From: Desulfoluna spongiiphila
Lineage (GTDB): Bacteria > Desulfobacterota > Desulfobacteria > Desulfobacterales > Desulfolunaceae
Assembly: GCF_900101345.1 (NCBI RefSeq)
Contig: NZ_FMUX01000023.1
Coordinates: forward strand, 1 to 64,000
Length of the DNA stretch: 64,000 bases
Direction: 5' to 3'
In this document: one piece after another, positions 10,501 to 18,051 of the stretch
Layout: every line of letters starts with the position of its first letter
Position numbering within the stretch: position 1 is the stretch's first letter
Notes under the pieces: generated by a model
What the model saw: the letters and a program-made list of their open reading frames with translations, nothing else
What the model was told of the DNA's origin: nothing
Database searches by the model: none
Translations under genes and position numbers: made by a program

Positions 10501-11218
10501 CCCCCTGGCGTCCATTGCGGACATCGATATCGAGGAAGAGACCCGGCAGCTAAAGGCACACCTGAAGCGAAACCCCTCCAGGGATGAGCTGGTCATGTAC
10601 CTCAACCACCCCGGAGATGCCTTGAAAACCATGCGGTTCCGGCAACAGTTCGGCAACCCCAACAGGCTCCCCCTGGACATCTGGTTTGAGGGCCTCAAGG
10701 TGGGATCAGAGCTGAACTTCAAAGACAGCGACGGCAAACCCCACCAGATGTCCGTCATCGACATCTCCGAGCCCGATGACCAGGGCCTGAGCTTTGTGCG
10801 CTACACCCTGGATGCCGAAACCTACAGCTATCCGGTGAAGGTCGGTGAAGCCGTCAACGGCAAGGCAGGCGCCGTGGAGATGGCCGACAAAGCCAACCCG
10901 GCCCAGGTCGCCTCCCCCACCAACGGCGACTTGTGGATCGTCTACGTCCTCCCCGGAGACATTGTCAAAAAAGGGGAAGAACTCTTCAACATCACCATCA
11001 TGAAACAGGAAAAGGCGGTTCTCTCCCCCATGGACGGCGTGGTCAAACGAATCGTCAAATACGCCGACTACAAAGAAGACAAAAAAATGGTGCCGGTGCG
11101 GGAGGGAGAGCTCATCGTCGAACTTGGCCCTGTGCAGAGTACCTGCCCCAACTGTTCGGAACCCGTGACCGGAGACGGATTCAAATTCTGTCCTGCATGC
11201 GGGCATAAGTTGAGCTGA
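7532..11218 (+). CDS. Pyruvate carboxylase-like biotin enzyme with C-terminal zinc ribbon
   Basis: 1228 residues. Domain order: biotin carboxylase/ATP-grasp (about 15-465; HPGWGFASEDD, EGGGGGRG, EVNTRLQVEHGITE), HMGL-type carboxyltransferase (about 540-830), a PYC C-terminal linker, a biotinyl domain (about 1125-1195), and a CPNC...CPAC zinc ribbon at the very end (1203-1228). Carboxyltransferase metal ligands are present (D547, K721 in GLKDMAG, H749/H751 in HYH). However, the canonical RDAHQS motif reads RDITQS, and the biotinylation motif is IMKQE (K1158) rather than AMKM. It most likely carboxylates pyruvate to oxaloacetate for anaplerosis or the reverse, but another 2-oxoacid or acyl substrate is possible. 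The TTG start at 7532 is supported by AAGGAG at 7-nt spacing. It is cotranscribed with birA. Confidence 0.82.
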   Translation: MKEATFKQVVQELKGMKILVANRGITARRIARSIRELGAIPVVTATDVDKTAPFTAGAQELILLGENPRAYLNIDQIIAEAKARNITAIHPGWGFASEDDIFPKKCAQADILFIGPETDAMRLLGNKVAVRKLARELGVPIVPGSDGAVTIEEAKSIVKKIGLPVMLKAEGGGGGRGIYEITREDQLDSAFEKATALAHATFGNPRLFVEKMLTQVRHIEIQVIADKYGNVFAFDERDCTVQRNHQKLIEITPSPWAGMTPDIRSQLKEYARKLVREIGYHSLATVEFLLDADGTPHLIEVNTRLQVEHGITECRYGVDLVEEQIAVAFGAPLRLNDETCKPNNYAMQLRVNCEDPQDNFAPNAGKITRYISPGGPSIRLDSCISSGYEFPSQYDSAAALLIAYGQSWPKTLEVMNRALTEYIVGGLKTTLPFHANIINHPTFKAGECDTKFVLNTPELLHYKDNEQESVRLSRLVAEISAFGHNPFVELGDYRGREDKRLGSFTPVLPEVRPGNAPSPYPRCDRKALLDYVRDTDHVHFTDTTARDITQSNSGNRFRLAEDMIVGPYLDECGFFSLENGGGAHFHVAMLANMTYPFNEAREWNRFAPKTPKQILVRSTNLLGYKPQPPKLMRLTGEMICEDFDVVRCFDFLNHVENMRPIAEVVMNSPGNVFEPAISLSWAKGFDVPHYMNVLEEIISMVSSVSGLTKAQAVRSFIIGLKDMAGVCPPRFMRQLVTTIKERYPELVIHYHRHCTDGLFVPAVGEAALAGAHIVDTGIGAAVRWYGQGEVLSTAAYMEGELGLKTNLNKEMIRDTGFVLKQIMPYYDRYTAPYFQGIDHDVVSHAMPGGATSSSQEGAKQQGYIHLLPYMLRFLAGTRKIVRYHDVTPGSQITWNTSFLAVTAAFKRGGEAEVRHLIDIMDAVAGVPENEVDAVYKKERLILYRESNDAFRNLLSGRFGRLPLGFPPDWVYESAFGANFKEALEQRTEESPLASIADIDIEEETRQLKAHLKRNPSRDELVMYLNHPGDALKTMRFRQQFGNPNRLPLDIWFEGLKVGSELNFKDSDGKPHQMSVIDISEPDDQGLSFVRYTLDAETYSYPVKVGEAVNGKAGAVEMADKANPAQVASPTNGDLWIVYVLPGDIVKKGEELFNITIMKQEKAVLSPMDGVVKRIVKYADYKEDKKMVPVREGELIVELGPVQSTCPNCSEPVTGDGFKFCPACGHKLS

Positions 11219-11280
11219 TCACCCTGACCCTGATATGTCAAAAATGCAAAATGCAATGTAACTGTTTAGCTCTTGAAAAG

Positions 11281-11460
11281 CTGCCTCCGGCGGCGAGGGT
11301 GGCCAAGCCACAGTAGCGAAAACACCTTGAAAGCAGATTGCGAGTGCGCTTTGACCCTTGCCTGTCGCGCCGTAGCCCATTGATGATGGTCGAATGGGGA
11401 CGCATCGACATGGGCTTAGGCGGATTCCTCGGGTCATAGCGCACCCGCCTTTCTATCAAA
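11281..11460. repeat. Family C hairpin repeat, copy 1 (long-loop variant)
   Basis: Begins CTGCCTCCGGCGGC and carries the internal hairpin whose stem is 11340-11357 with 11431-11448 (GCGCTTTGACCC / GGGTCATAGCGC). The loop is about 70 nt and contains TGTCGCGCCGTAGCCCATTG, which is also found in copy 2b. It is followed by the ACCTTGGTCATCGT tail that also occurs near 5061 and 38046. No gene is seen in 11219-11600. Confidence 0.75.
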
Positions 11461-11521
11461 CGTCGACCTTGGTCATCGTAAGGCCACAGGTCTGTTCACA
11501 TTCCCCCAAGCACCCTTGTCC

Positions 11522-11600
11522 TCTGGAGCGCCGCACTCCAGTGCGGCTCGGGTAGCGACGGACTAAAAAGCCGTCCCATGGTTGCATGGGACGGCTTTTG
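11522..11600. repeat. Family A REP copy 2 joined to a strong terminator hairpin
   Basis: The left arm GGAGCGCCGCACTCC plus AGTGCGGC (11523-11545) and the GGACTAAAAAGCCG segment match the copy at 5121. The right arm is replaced by a perfect 14-bp hairpin, AAAAGCCGTCCCAT (11564-11577) with 11584-11597, ending in T-rich sequence. This forms a likely bidirectional terminator beyond the carboxylase gene. Confidence 0.75.
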
Positions 11601-12195
11601 TTATTTTTAGCGGCCTTAATCATCATTTGGGCCGCGACCTGCAAAGAGCCGATTCGTAGGCATTCGCAGTGGAAAATCCACTGATTCCTGAACTGCCAGT
11701 GCGTATTTCTTATGAATTGATGGAGTGGAGCGACACCTCCGTCAGCACGGTTAGCAGGCGCGCCGTTTTTTGTTTGAAAGGCTTTGATCTCGCAAACAAT
11801 TTTGATTTCAAGCACCTCGTTGTAGCAAAAGGTCAGGCCACACAAATACCTTCTTGCAATTATTCAATTCAAAGAGTAAGAATTTAATAGATCCGATGCT
11901 TAACAGATAGTCGCCTTTGAGTTGAACGTACAGATGAATACCCAAAAGAACGATTTGCGATCTCAGAAACAACAATGTTAACATAAACAAACACCAACGC
12001 CATGACGCAAGACTGTCAAACAAATCGAAAATATAAGATTTTGGGACAGCATTGCTCATATTACAATCGACATTTGATGATCCAAGACCAACTTGAATAT
12101 AGTAAACTTTGAAGTTTTTACTATGCCGAACAACTTCGTCCTCATCAGTAATAAAAAACAAATCCTCTCAAAAAGTAATAGCAAGGGATGAAAAC
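11601..12195. other. Gene-poor, AT-rich left end of accessory island
   Basis: Composition falls from GC-rich to distinctly AT-rich across this stretch. Only short unconvincing reading frames are present, such as 11669-11887 on the plus strand (72 codons, no recognised domain, possibly a gene remnant). No tRNA, integrase or clear attachment site is visible. Confidence 0.5.
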
Positions 12196-14586
12196 ATGAT
12201 TTCACCTAAAAAATATTGCCAGTTGAGTGAAGGAATTTGCCCCAATGGGGTCTCTGAATTCCGAGAACAAGATAAAGTTTTTTCTGCCTTTTCAAGTCGA
12301 AGTATGGATATTTTAAATGAACTTGATTCTGCTATTGAGACGCTTAACGCCAAAACCGATACAACTTGGTTTTCTTGGAGAAAAGATTTAGAAATTGAAA
12401 ATCAAATAATATTTTGTGAAATTTGTAAAAATATTATTTCTTCCAAAGCAATATTGGTTGAGTTATCAGATTTAAACTTCAATGTCATTTTCGAATACGG
12501 CTACTCAATTGGGTTAAATAAAAAAATACATCCGATAGTTAACCAGACTTTTTCATTCAGAAATGTCGAGCGCTTTCTCAGGCCAATGCTCGGGATTGGC
12601 TTTGGTACTTACGAAAATAAAAAACTTGCAAAAAAAATTCGAAAAAAAAGATTTTGGGAAAAAGACAATAACAAGGCAATTTATAGTTTTGATACACATG
12701 ATCTATTGACTGATAGCACTGAAATAGAGGCAAGTCATGTGCTCTATTTAAAAAATGCAGATGACCAGCAAGTCTCTGAAAAAATCGAAGATGAATTAAT
12801 GAAAAATGATATTGACTTGATTGTCGATGATCCACATGAGGACACATATGCTTTATCATGGTATGCGAAACAAGTGAAAAAATCTTATATAGTAATTATT
12901 GATCTTGGAATGTCATCCAATACAGATAATCAAAATCATTTTTTAAAATGTGCATTAGTTGCCGGTGTTGCTATCAGTACTGGGCGGAGGGTGTTAATAA
13001 TAAATTCTGTGCACGCCGATAAGCCCTCCGATATCATATCAATTATAGATAGCTATAAAAACTCAAAGGATGCGGCTAAGCAAGTGCACAAATTTTTGAG
13101 TCAGCATGTAAATGAGCTTGCTGTAATTAATGCTTATATTGATACTTTATGCAAGGATGAAGTCTCTAAATTAAGCTCAGTTAACCTTGGAGAACATGTT
13201 GCCGAAAACGATAGACTGTTACTAAAAAAGACTTTTATCGAAACCCCAGAATACTTAGAATTAAATAAAATTGGGTACAATATCATTACTGGCAGAAAAG
13301 GAGTTGGCAAAAGTGCTGCTTTTTCCGTTTTTAAAAGAGACGGAGGTGATTCTAAAGACATCGTTATCCATCAGCTTTTTGATAAATACAATTTAGATGA
13401 TGTGTATGACCTGATAAGCAATTTTCCCAGCGACAACGACAAAAACAAAATTTCAGAGTCATTCTGGAAATTTATCATCTTATCTGTAGTTTCAAAGCAA
13501 ATTTACAAAGCGATACAGGCGGATATAGAAAATCCCTACCTTCTTCCCAATGAAAGAGCTGGCGTTGATAGATTTGTTACATTTTATGAGGGTTTTTGGC
13601 TACTTAATAGCGACAAATCAATAACTGAAAATCTTGTTGATATTGTTGTTAAAATAAGAGAGGAACAAGACTTAAGTGTATCCGATATTCAGAGACGTTT
13701 TTACACTCCTGATTTTATTACTCTAAAAAAAGAGGTTATTGAATATTTGGTAGAATCAGAACAATATCTCTACCTTAATATAGATGGTTTAGACTCTAAT
13801 ATATCAATCAAAAAAAATCCGAAACAAATATCTATTATTTTATTCAACCTGCATGAAGTTTGTTCAACTATTTTTTCAAATAAAGTTTCTAATTATACCA
13901 TAAATCTTTTTATTAGAAATGATTTATACCATTTCTTTAAAGATAAAATAACAGAAAAAGATAAGATTAATATCGTTGATTATAAATGGAAAAAAGATCA
14001 ACTCGTACAACTAATAAATCGACGGTTTCAAGAAAATGCAATAGAGCACATAGCAAATATCTTATCAGAAGATTTTAATATAAATCAATTAATGAAAAAA
14101 ATTGAGAAATTCGTTTATAATAGGCCTAGGGATTATGTATATTTATTCAATTATTTGATACAATTATCAATATCTCTAAGAAAAGACAAAATATCTACAA
14201 AAATGTTCTCAGAAGCTCTAAAAGCATATGCATCACACGTAGGTCAATCTATTGAGGCTGAGTTTTTATCGTTACCGTTCAACGTTAACATGGGAGAGCT
14301 TTTAAGTCAGATAAAAAATGAAAACAGCACTAATATACGGATCCCTATATATATTTTATTAGAAATACTCAATGAAATGGGGCTTGATGATGAAGAGCAA
14401 AAAATATTTATTTACTTTCTTCTTAGGATTGAGTTTATTATTTTTGAGGAAAACAATAGTCCAGTTGATTGGAACAAGCTGCGAAGCCCAGAAACTAAAA
14501 TCAGAACCATATTGTCAAAAGCAAAAAAAAGAAAGTATTTTTGTTTTCATCCCCTAATTGCGTTGCTAATTGAAGAATATTATTAA
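12196..14586 (+). CDS. Candidate antiviral defence protein: tandem TIR/deoxyribosyltransferase-like domains plus P-loop NTPase
   Basis: 796 residues, very AT-rich. Residues about 20-125 form a Rossmann-like domain ending NVIFEYGYSIG (Glu100), the pattern of the catalytic glutamate region in TIR-like and nucleoside 2-deoxyribosyltransferase-fold NAD/nucleotide hydrolases. Residues about 175-300 look like a second, degenerate copy (KSYIVIIDLGMSS, then ALVAGVAISTGRRVLII) lacking the glutamate. From about 345 comes a P-loop ATPase with Walker A GRKGVGKS (366-373) and Walker B-like LYLNIDGLD (525-533), resembling the Sll1717-type P-loop ATPase group often fused to effectors. The rest is helical and probably a sensor. 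The ATG at 12196 is chosen for AAGGG at 8-nt spacing; an upstream ATG at 12109 lacks one. A role in abortive infection by nucleotide or NAD depletion is inference. Confidence 0.72.
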   Translation: MISPKKYCQLSEGICPNGVSEFREQDKVFSAFSSRSMDILNELDSAIETLNAKTDTTWFSWRKDLEIENQIIFCEICKNIISSKAILVELSDLNFNVIFEYGYSIGLNKKIHPIVNQTFSFRNVERFLRPMLGIGFGTYENKKLAKKIRKKRFWEKDNNKAIYSFDTHDLLTDSTEIEASHVLYLKNADDQQVSEKIEDELMKNDIDLIVDDPHEDTYALSWYAKQVKKSYIVIIDLGMSSNTDNQNHFLKCALVAGVAISTGRRVLIINSVHADKPSDIISIIDSYKNSKDAAKQVHKFLSQHVNELAVINAYIDTLCKDEVSKLSSVNLGEHVAENDRLLLKKTFIETPEYLELNKIGYNIITGRKGVGKSAAFSVFKRDGGDSKDIVIHQLFDKYNLDDVYDLISNFPSDNDKNKISESFWKFIILSVVSKQIYKAIQADIENPYLLPNERAGVDRFVTFYEGFWLLNSDKSITENLVDIVVKIREEQDLSVSDIQRRFYTPDFITLKKEVIEYLVESEQYLYLNIDGLDSNISIKKNPKQISIILFNLHEVCSTIFSNKVSNYTINLFIRNDLYHFFKDKITEKDKINIVDYKWKKDQLVQLINRRFQENAIEHIANILSEDFNINQLMKKIEKFVYNRPRDYVYLFNYLIQLSISLRKDKISTKMFSEALKAYASHVGQSIEAEFLSLPFNVNMGELLSQIKNENSTNIRIPIYILLEILNEMGLDDEEQKIFIYFLLRIEFIIFEENNSPVDWNKLRSPETKIRTILSKAKKRKYFCFHPLIALLIEEYY

Positions 14587-14667
14587 AATTAAAGATCCGA
14601 CCTCAGGGGCGCCGGTATTGGAATAACCCCTGGAAGGGGCAATGGAGAAGGGGTCGGGAGAAGGGGG

Positions 14668-14894
14668 CGCGTCTTGACATTGGACATTCTTGCAAATCCC
14701 TTCATGCAATATCGGTCTTATTGCAATCCAATAACGACAAAGGGGTCAATTCTTCGTGTCGCTAAGGGGGCAATTTCTGATGTCGCTTGACAAGCGTTTC
14801 TCAATCTTTTCGACCCGTACAAAGTTGGATCTCAATCAGCTAATTAAAAAATCAAGAAGCAATAAAAAGAGGTTGTGTCAAATGTCAAGACGCG
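14668..14894. repeat. Long-range inverted repeat (CGCGTCTTGACATT arms)
   Basis: The 14-bp arms 14668-14681 and 14881-14894 are exact reverse complements and extend to 18 of 19 bases (14668-14686 / 14876-14894). The motif resembles REP sequences mobilised by REP-associated (Y1/IS200-like) transposases, but no transposase is present. The gene-free interval 14587-15062 otherwise contains only the leader of the next gene. Confidence 0.7.
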
Positions 14895-15062
14895 ACCCTT
14901 TTCCATAAAATCTCAAGACTAAAATTCATGACGCGCCAACTTTTTACAGTCCATTTGACAGTCTCGTGATAGCGGCTGATAAGTACACTTTAAAATCAGC
15001 TCGAAGAGACATTCCTGAGAATAGGTTTCTTCTACGGGCTCGTTAGAGCATAGGAAATAGAT

Positions 15063-15674
15063 ATGCAATTTAGGCAGATTTCAACACTTAAAGCTAAATG
15101 GAAAGTTCCCTTTATCGTGCTGCTGGTAATGATCCTGTCGGCATGGGGTGGAGCTATATATATTGGTATGCTACATGAGAATCATGGGCATGAGTTATTA
15201 ACCCCGCATGACGTTGAGTTGCGATCGCAAAAAGCCGACAGAAACACTTGCACTTATATTAGCCCAAAAGATTCCGAAGAGATTGCATGCTCTGGGCTTA
15301 ATGAAACACAAAACGCGAAACTGAATAAATTTCTTCAATCAGAATTAAAAAAAATTCTAATTGAAAGTCATGGAAGTCTTTTAGAAGCCGCAAAATATTG
15401 TTCTGATAATTATATCAAGGAAGGCGTTTTTTTTGTTGAATTAGGCGGTGGGGTAATCCACTTGGTAGTGGTTATCTCATCGATCGTTTTTACAGCAATC
15501 TGCATATTTATTGCTATTATCGTTCTCTTTATTTCCTTACCCATATTCCTCAAGTCAGACAATGAAAATAAAGCGAAAAGAGCTGGTGGAATAGTTAAAA
15601 CTTGCCTTGGGTTTATAGTTGCGTCAGGAACAACATTGGTGGGTGGGTTTGTCATTACATCAGCGATGTTCTAA
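15063..15674 (+). CDS. Hypothetical membrane protein
   Basis: 203 residues, no recognised family. Residues 15-35 form a hydrophobic segment (VPFIVLLVMILSAWGGAIYI), followed by a roughly 90-residue polar region with cysteines at about 58, 71 and 109. Two further strongly hydrophobic segments lie at about 130-160 and 178-200. The topology suggests an inner-membrane protein with one periplasmic domain. Good start: AGGAA lies 7 nt before the ATG. It lies in the AT-rich accessory island 480 bp downstream of the candidate defence gene, with a repeat between them, so a shared operon is uncertain. Confidence 0.6.
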   Translation: MQFRQISTLKAKWKVPFIVLLVMILSAWGGAIYIGMLHENHGHELLTPHDVELRSQKADRNTCTYISPKDSEEIACSGLNETQNAKLNKFLQSELKKILIESHGSLLEAAKYCSDNYIKEGVFFVELGGGVIHLVVVISSIVFTAICIFIAIIVLFISLPIFLKSDNENKAKRAGGIVKTCLGFIVASGTTLVGGFVITSAMF

Positions 15675-16074
15675 CGGGATAGGACCCTCCATCACTTAAG
15701 AGCCCTCCCACATCACTTGGCATACAGATCGCGTACCTTGGCGGTTCGGCCGATCAAAGGAGTTCCGCGAGAGAAGAAATATCTGGATGGAAGCGCGAAA
15801 TTTATCTATTTGACCTTGCTCATGCGCCAATACTTCTTGCGTGCGCTTCCGCACATAACGGCGGGACCATGAAGGATTCCAATCTTCTTTAAATTTTGAA
15901 TCTTGGTCCTTGGGTATCTCCACTCCTTCCAGGCGACGCATCGGAGCCGCCTGGCAATCCATTTGATTAGAGACGTTTTTTAAGGCTTGTCTCGGCGGAG
16001 CTGAACCTTTTTCAAAAAAGCGACCCGCCCGAGGCCCCGAGGCACGCTAAGCCATCACGAGGATAATCTGACTT
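15675..16074. other. Gene-poor right end of the accessory island
   Basis: A minus-strand frame at 15696-15962 (88 codons, rich in R, Q and K, no recognised domain, no clear ribosome-binding site) may be a remnant gene; I do not support it as a CDS. Composition returns to the chromosomal average here. Nothing else is seen. Confidence 0.4.
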
Positions 16075-16665
16075 TTACCCCTTCTTCATCTTCACAGCCA
16101 ACTCCAGGCGATCACGAAACCCCGTTTTGGCAAAAATGGAGGTAAGATGAGCCTTTACCGTACGCACGGTGATGGCCATCTTATCAGCAATTTCCCGGTT
16201 GGAAAGGCCTTCGGCAACAAACCCTGCCACCTCTTTTTCCCGTCTACTCAAGGGCTCCATGGTCTCGGGAAGGGCATTTTCCGGCTCAGCTGGAGTGAGT
16301 GAAGCGATCATCCGCGCCACAAACTCAGGGGGCATCCAGACCTGACCGCCCTTGACGGCCGTGACGGCCTGGACCAGATTGTCCCGGTGCATGTGGCGGT
16401 TTCCGTAGCCGCGGACCCCGCGCCGCAGAAGCCTCATGCCCTGATCGTAAAGCGGTCTTTCCGCAAGGGCAATCATGGGGGGCTCGATGGACGCAAGGTC
16501 CTCTTCCCCACAGCTTTTCAAATCGATGAGGAGCACGCTCACTGAGCCCGGCTCCATATCGGAGAGTTCGCCGACGCCCGCGACATGCACGAGCGTATCG
16601 TCAACAAGAGGGAGGCCGGCAAGGGAGTCCACCCACCGGCGATCGGTACTGCACACACAAATCAT
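16075..16665 (-). CDS. LuxR-family response regulator, last gene of the Lap-type operon
   Basis: 196 residues. The N-terminal 1-115 resembles a shortened receiver domain (VLLIDLKS with a possible phosphoacceptor Asp48; the usual acidic pair near the N terminus is not obvious). The C-terminal 138-196 is a clear LuxR/GerE helix-turn-helix (LSRREKEVAGFVAEGLSNRE, then VRTVKAHLTSIFAKTG). It starts 3 nt after the stop of the HlyD-like gene, so it is translated from the same mRNA as the secretion genes. It may regulate adhesin or operon expression. The degenerate receiver suggests control other than simple phosphorylation. Confidence 0.85.
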   Translation of the reverse strand: MICVCSTDRRWVDSLAGLPLVDDTLVHVAGVGELSDMEPGSVSVLLIDLKSCGEEDLASIEPPMIALAERPLYDQGMRLLRRGVRGYGNRHMHRDNLVQAVTAVKGGQVWMPPEFVARMIASLTPAEPENALPETMEPLSRREKEVAGFVAEGLSNREIADKMAITVRTVKAHLTSIFAKTGFRDRLELAVKMKKG

Positions 16666-16668
16666 GAA

Positions 16669-18051
16669 TTATCTCTCCCCCAACGCATTTTCCTTGGCCC
16701 GCAAAATCGGTTTCAACAGGTACGCCATCACGGTTTTGCTGCCGGTGATGATGTCCACCTGGGCCGTCATTCCAACAATAATCTCTTTTTTGTTCTCTTC
16801 GGTGCCGAGGTAATTCCGGTCGGTCTCAATGCGGACCAGGTAATACTCTTCCTTGCGGTCATCGGTGATGGTGTCCGCGCTGATGTGTGTCACCTGCCCG
16901 TCAAGGCCGCCGTAAATGGCAAAATCGTAGGCCGTGATCTTGACGACGGCTTTGAGCCCCGGGTAAAGAAAAGCGATGTCCGAGGGCTTGATCTTGGCCT
17001 CCACCACCAGGGACTCTTCATTGGGAACAATCTCCAGGATATCCATGCCCGGCTTCACCACCCCGCCCACGGTGTTGATAAGGATCTGCTTGACCGTTCC
17101 GTCCACGGGGGAACGGACACTCGTGCGTTGAACCCTGTCTTCAATGGCGAGGCGGCCCTGGTTCAGGCGCTCGATCTCGGCCATGACCTTGTTGTACTCC
17201 TCCTGGGCTTCGCTGCGGTAGCGTTCCTCAAGCTCGCTGTTCTGCTCTTTGGCCTCCACGATCCGGGAGTTGAGGGTCTCGACTTTTTTCCGGGCGCTTT
17301 CCAGTTCATGGTTCCTGTCCAGGGATTTCTGCTTGAGCTGGATAAACTCCAGCTCCGAGACCAGCCCCTTTGTGTAAAGGGGGCGGGTGAGTTCCATCTC
17401 CCGTGCGATCATGCGGGTGCTGCTCTCAAGCATCCGGGTATTCATCTGCGCTTCGGCCAGCTCAATCTCCCGTTGGCGAAGCCTTTCGCGCATCACCTCA
17501 ATTTCACTTTGCTTCCGGCGGACATTCGTCTCATAAAGGCGTTTCTCCTTTATAAGAAGGGCCTTGATCTTCTTTTCCCGAGCCACACCCGAGTCAAAGG
17601 ATAAAATACCTGCCTCCGCAGCCAGACGGACAGAGCGGGCCCTGAGTTCGTTGATAACGGAGCTGCTCTCCGCATAGGAACTGCCCACGCCGGTGTCGTC
17701 GATGCTGATCAGCACCTCCCCTTTGGTCACCGCGTCCCCTTCCCTGACCCTGATCTCTTTGATGATGCCACCTTCAAGGTTCTGCACCACCTGAATCTGG
17801 CGCGAAGGAATCACTCTTCCTGCACCGCGAGTCCGCTCATCCAGCCGTGCAACGCTCATCCACCCGATGAGGGAAAACACAAGCACGGCGATAATCACCA
17901 GGAAAAGATTTGACTTTTTGGGGGTGCCTGCAAGGACGGCGGCACTCAAGCTGTTCATAAACTCAATGTCTTCGCTGCTGTAACGCGTGGCAGACAAAGA
18001 CCGGGAAGGCCGTTCTGCGCCGCGTTTCTGCACACTCTCTTTTTCTGCCAT
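16669..18051 (-). CDS. HlyD/LapC-type membrane fusion protein of type I secretion
   Basis: 460 residues. The N-terminal cytoplasmic stretch is followed by one transmembrane helix (about 48-66), a biotinyl-lipoyl-like half (RTRGAGRVIPSRQIQVVQNL, about 75-130), a long charged coiled-coil hairpin (about 140-310), and a returning lipoyl/beta-barrel region (TSVRSPVDGTVKQI and onward). This is the periplasmic adaptor bridging the ABC exporter and the TolC-like outer membrane channel. It starts immediately after the exporter stop codon (no gap), indicating translational coupling. Confidence 0.95.
   Translation of the reverse strand: MAEKESVQKRGAERPSRSLSATRYSSEDIEFMNSLSAAVLAGTPKKSNLFLVIIAVLVFSLIGWMSVARLDERTRGAGRVIPSRQIQVVQNLEGGIIKEIRVREGDAVTKGEVLISIDDTGVGSSYAESSSVINELRARSVRLAAEAGILSFDSGVAREKKIKALLIKEKRLYETNVRRKQSEIEVMRERLRQREIELAEAQMNTRMLESSTRMIAREMELTRPLYTKGLVSELEFIQLKQKSLDRNHELESARKKVETLNSRIVEAKEQNSELEERYRSEAQEEYNKVMAEIERLNQGRLAIEDRVQRTSVRSPVDGTVKQILINTVGGVVKPGMDILEIVPNEESLVVEAKIKPSDIAFLYPGLKAVVKITAYDFAIYGGLDGQVTHISADTITDDRKEEYYLVRIETDRNYLGTEENKKEIIVGMTAQVDIITGSKTVMAYLLKPILRAKENALGER

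Noticed and set aside
12109..12195. Longer N terminus for the candidate defence protein (ATG at 12109)
   Set aside because: No ribosome-binding site and a low-complexity Ser/Lys stretch; the ATG at 12196 has AAGGG at proper spacing.
15040..15062. GTTAGAGC before the membrane-protein gene, reminiscent of an integron attC end
   Set aside because: No matching inverse core or attC-like imperfect hairpin is found nearby and there is no integrase.
15696..15962. 88-codon minus-strand frame in the right end of the island
   Set aside because: No ribosome-binding site, signal or recognised domain; kept only as a possible remnant in the interval note.
11219..16074. CRISPR array or retron in the repeat-rich island
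   Set aside because: Repeats are few, not regularly spaced and lack spacers; no cas or reverse transcriptase gene is present.
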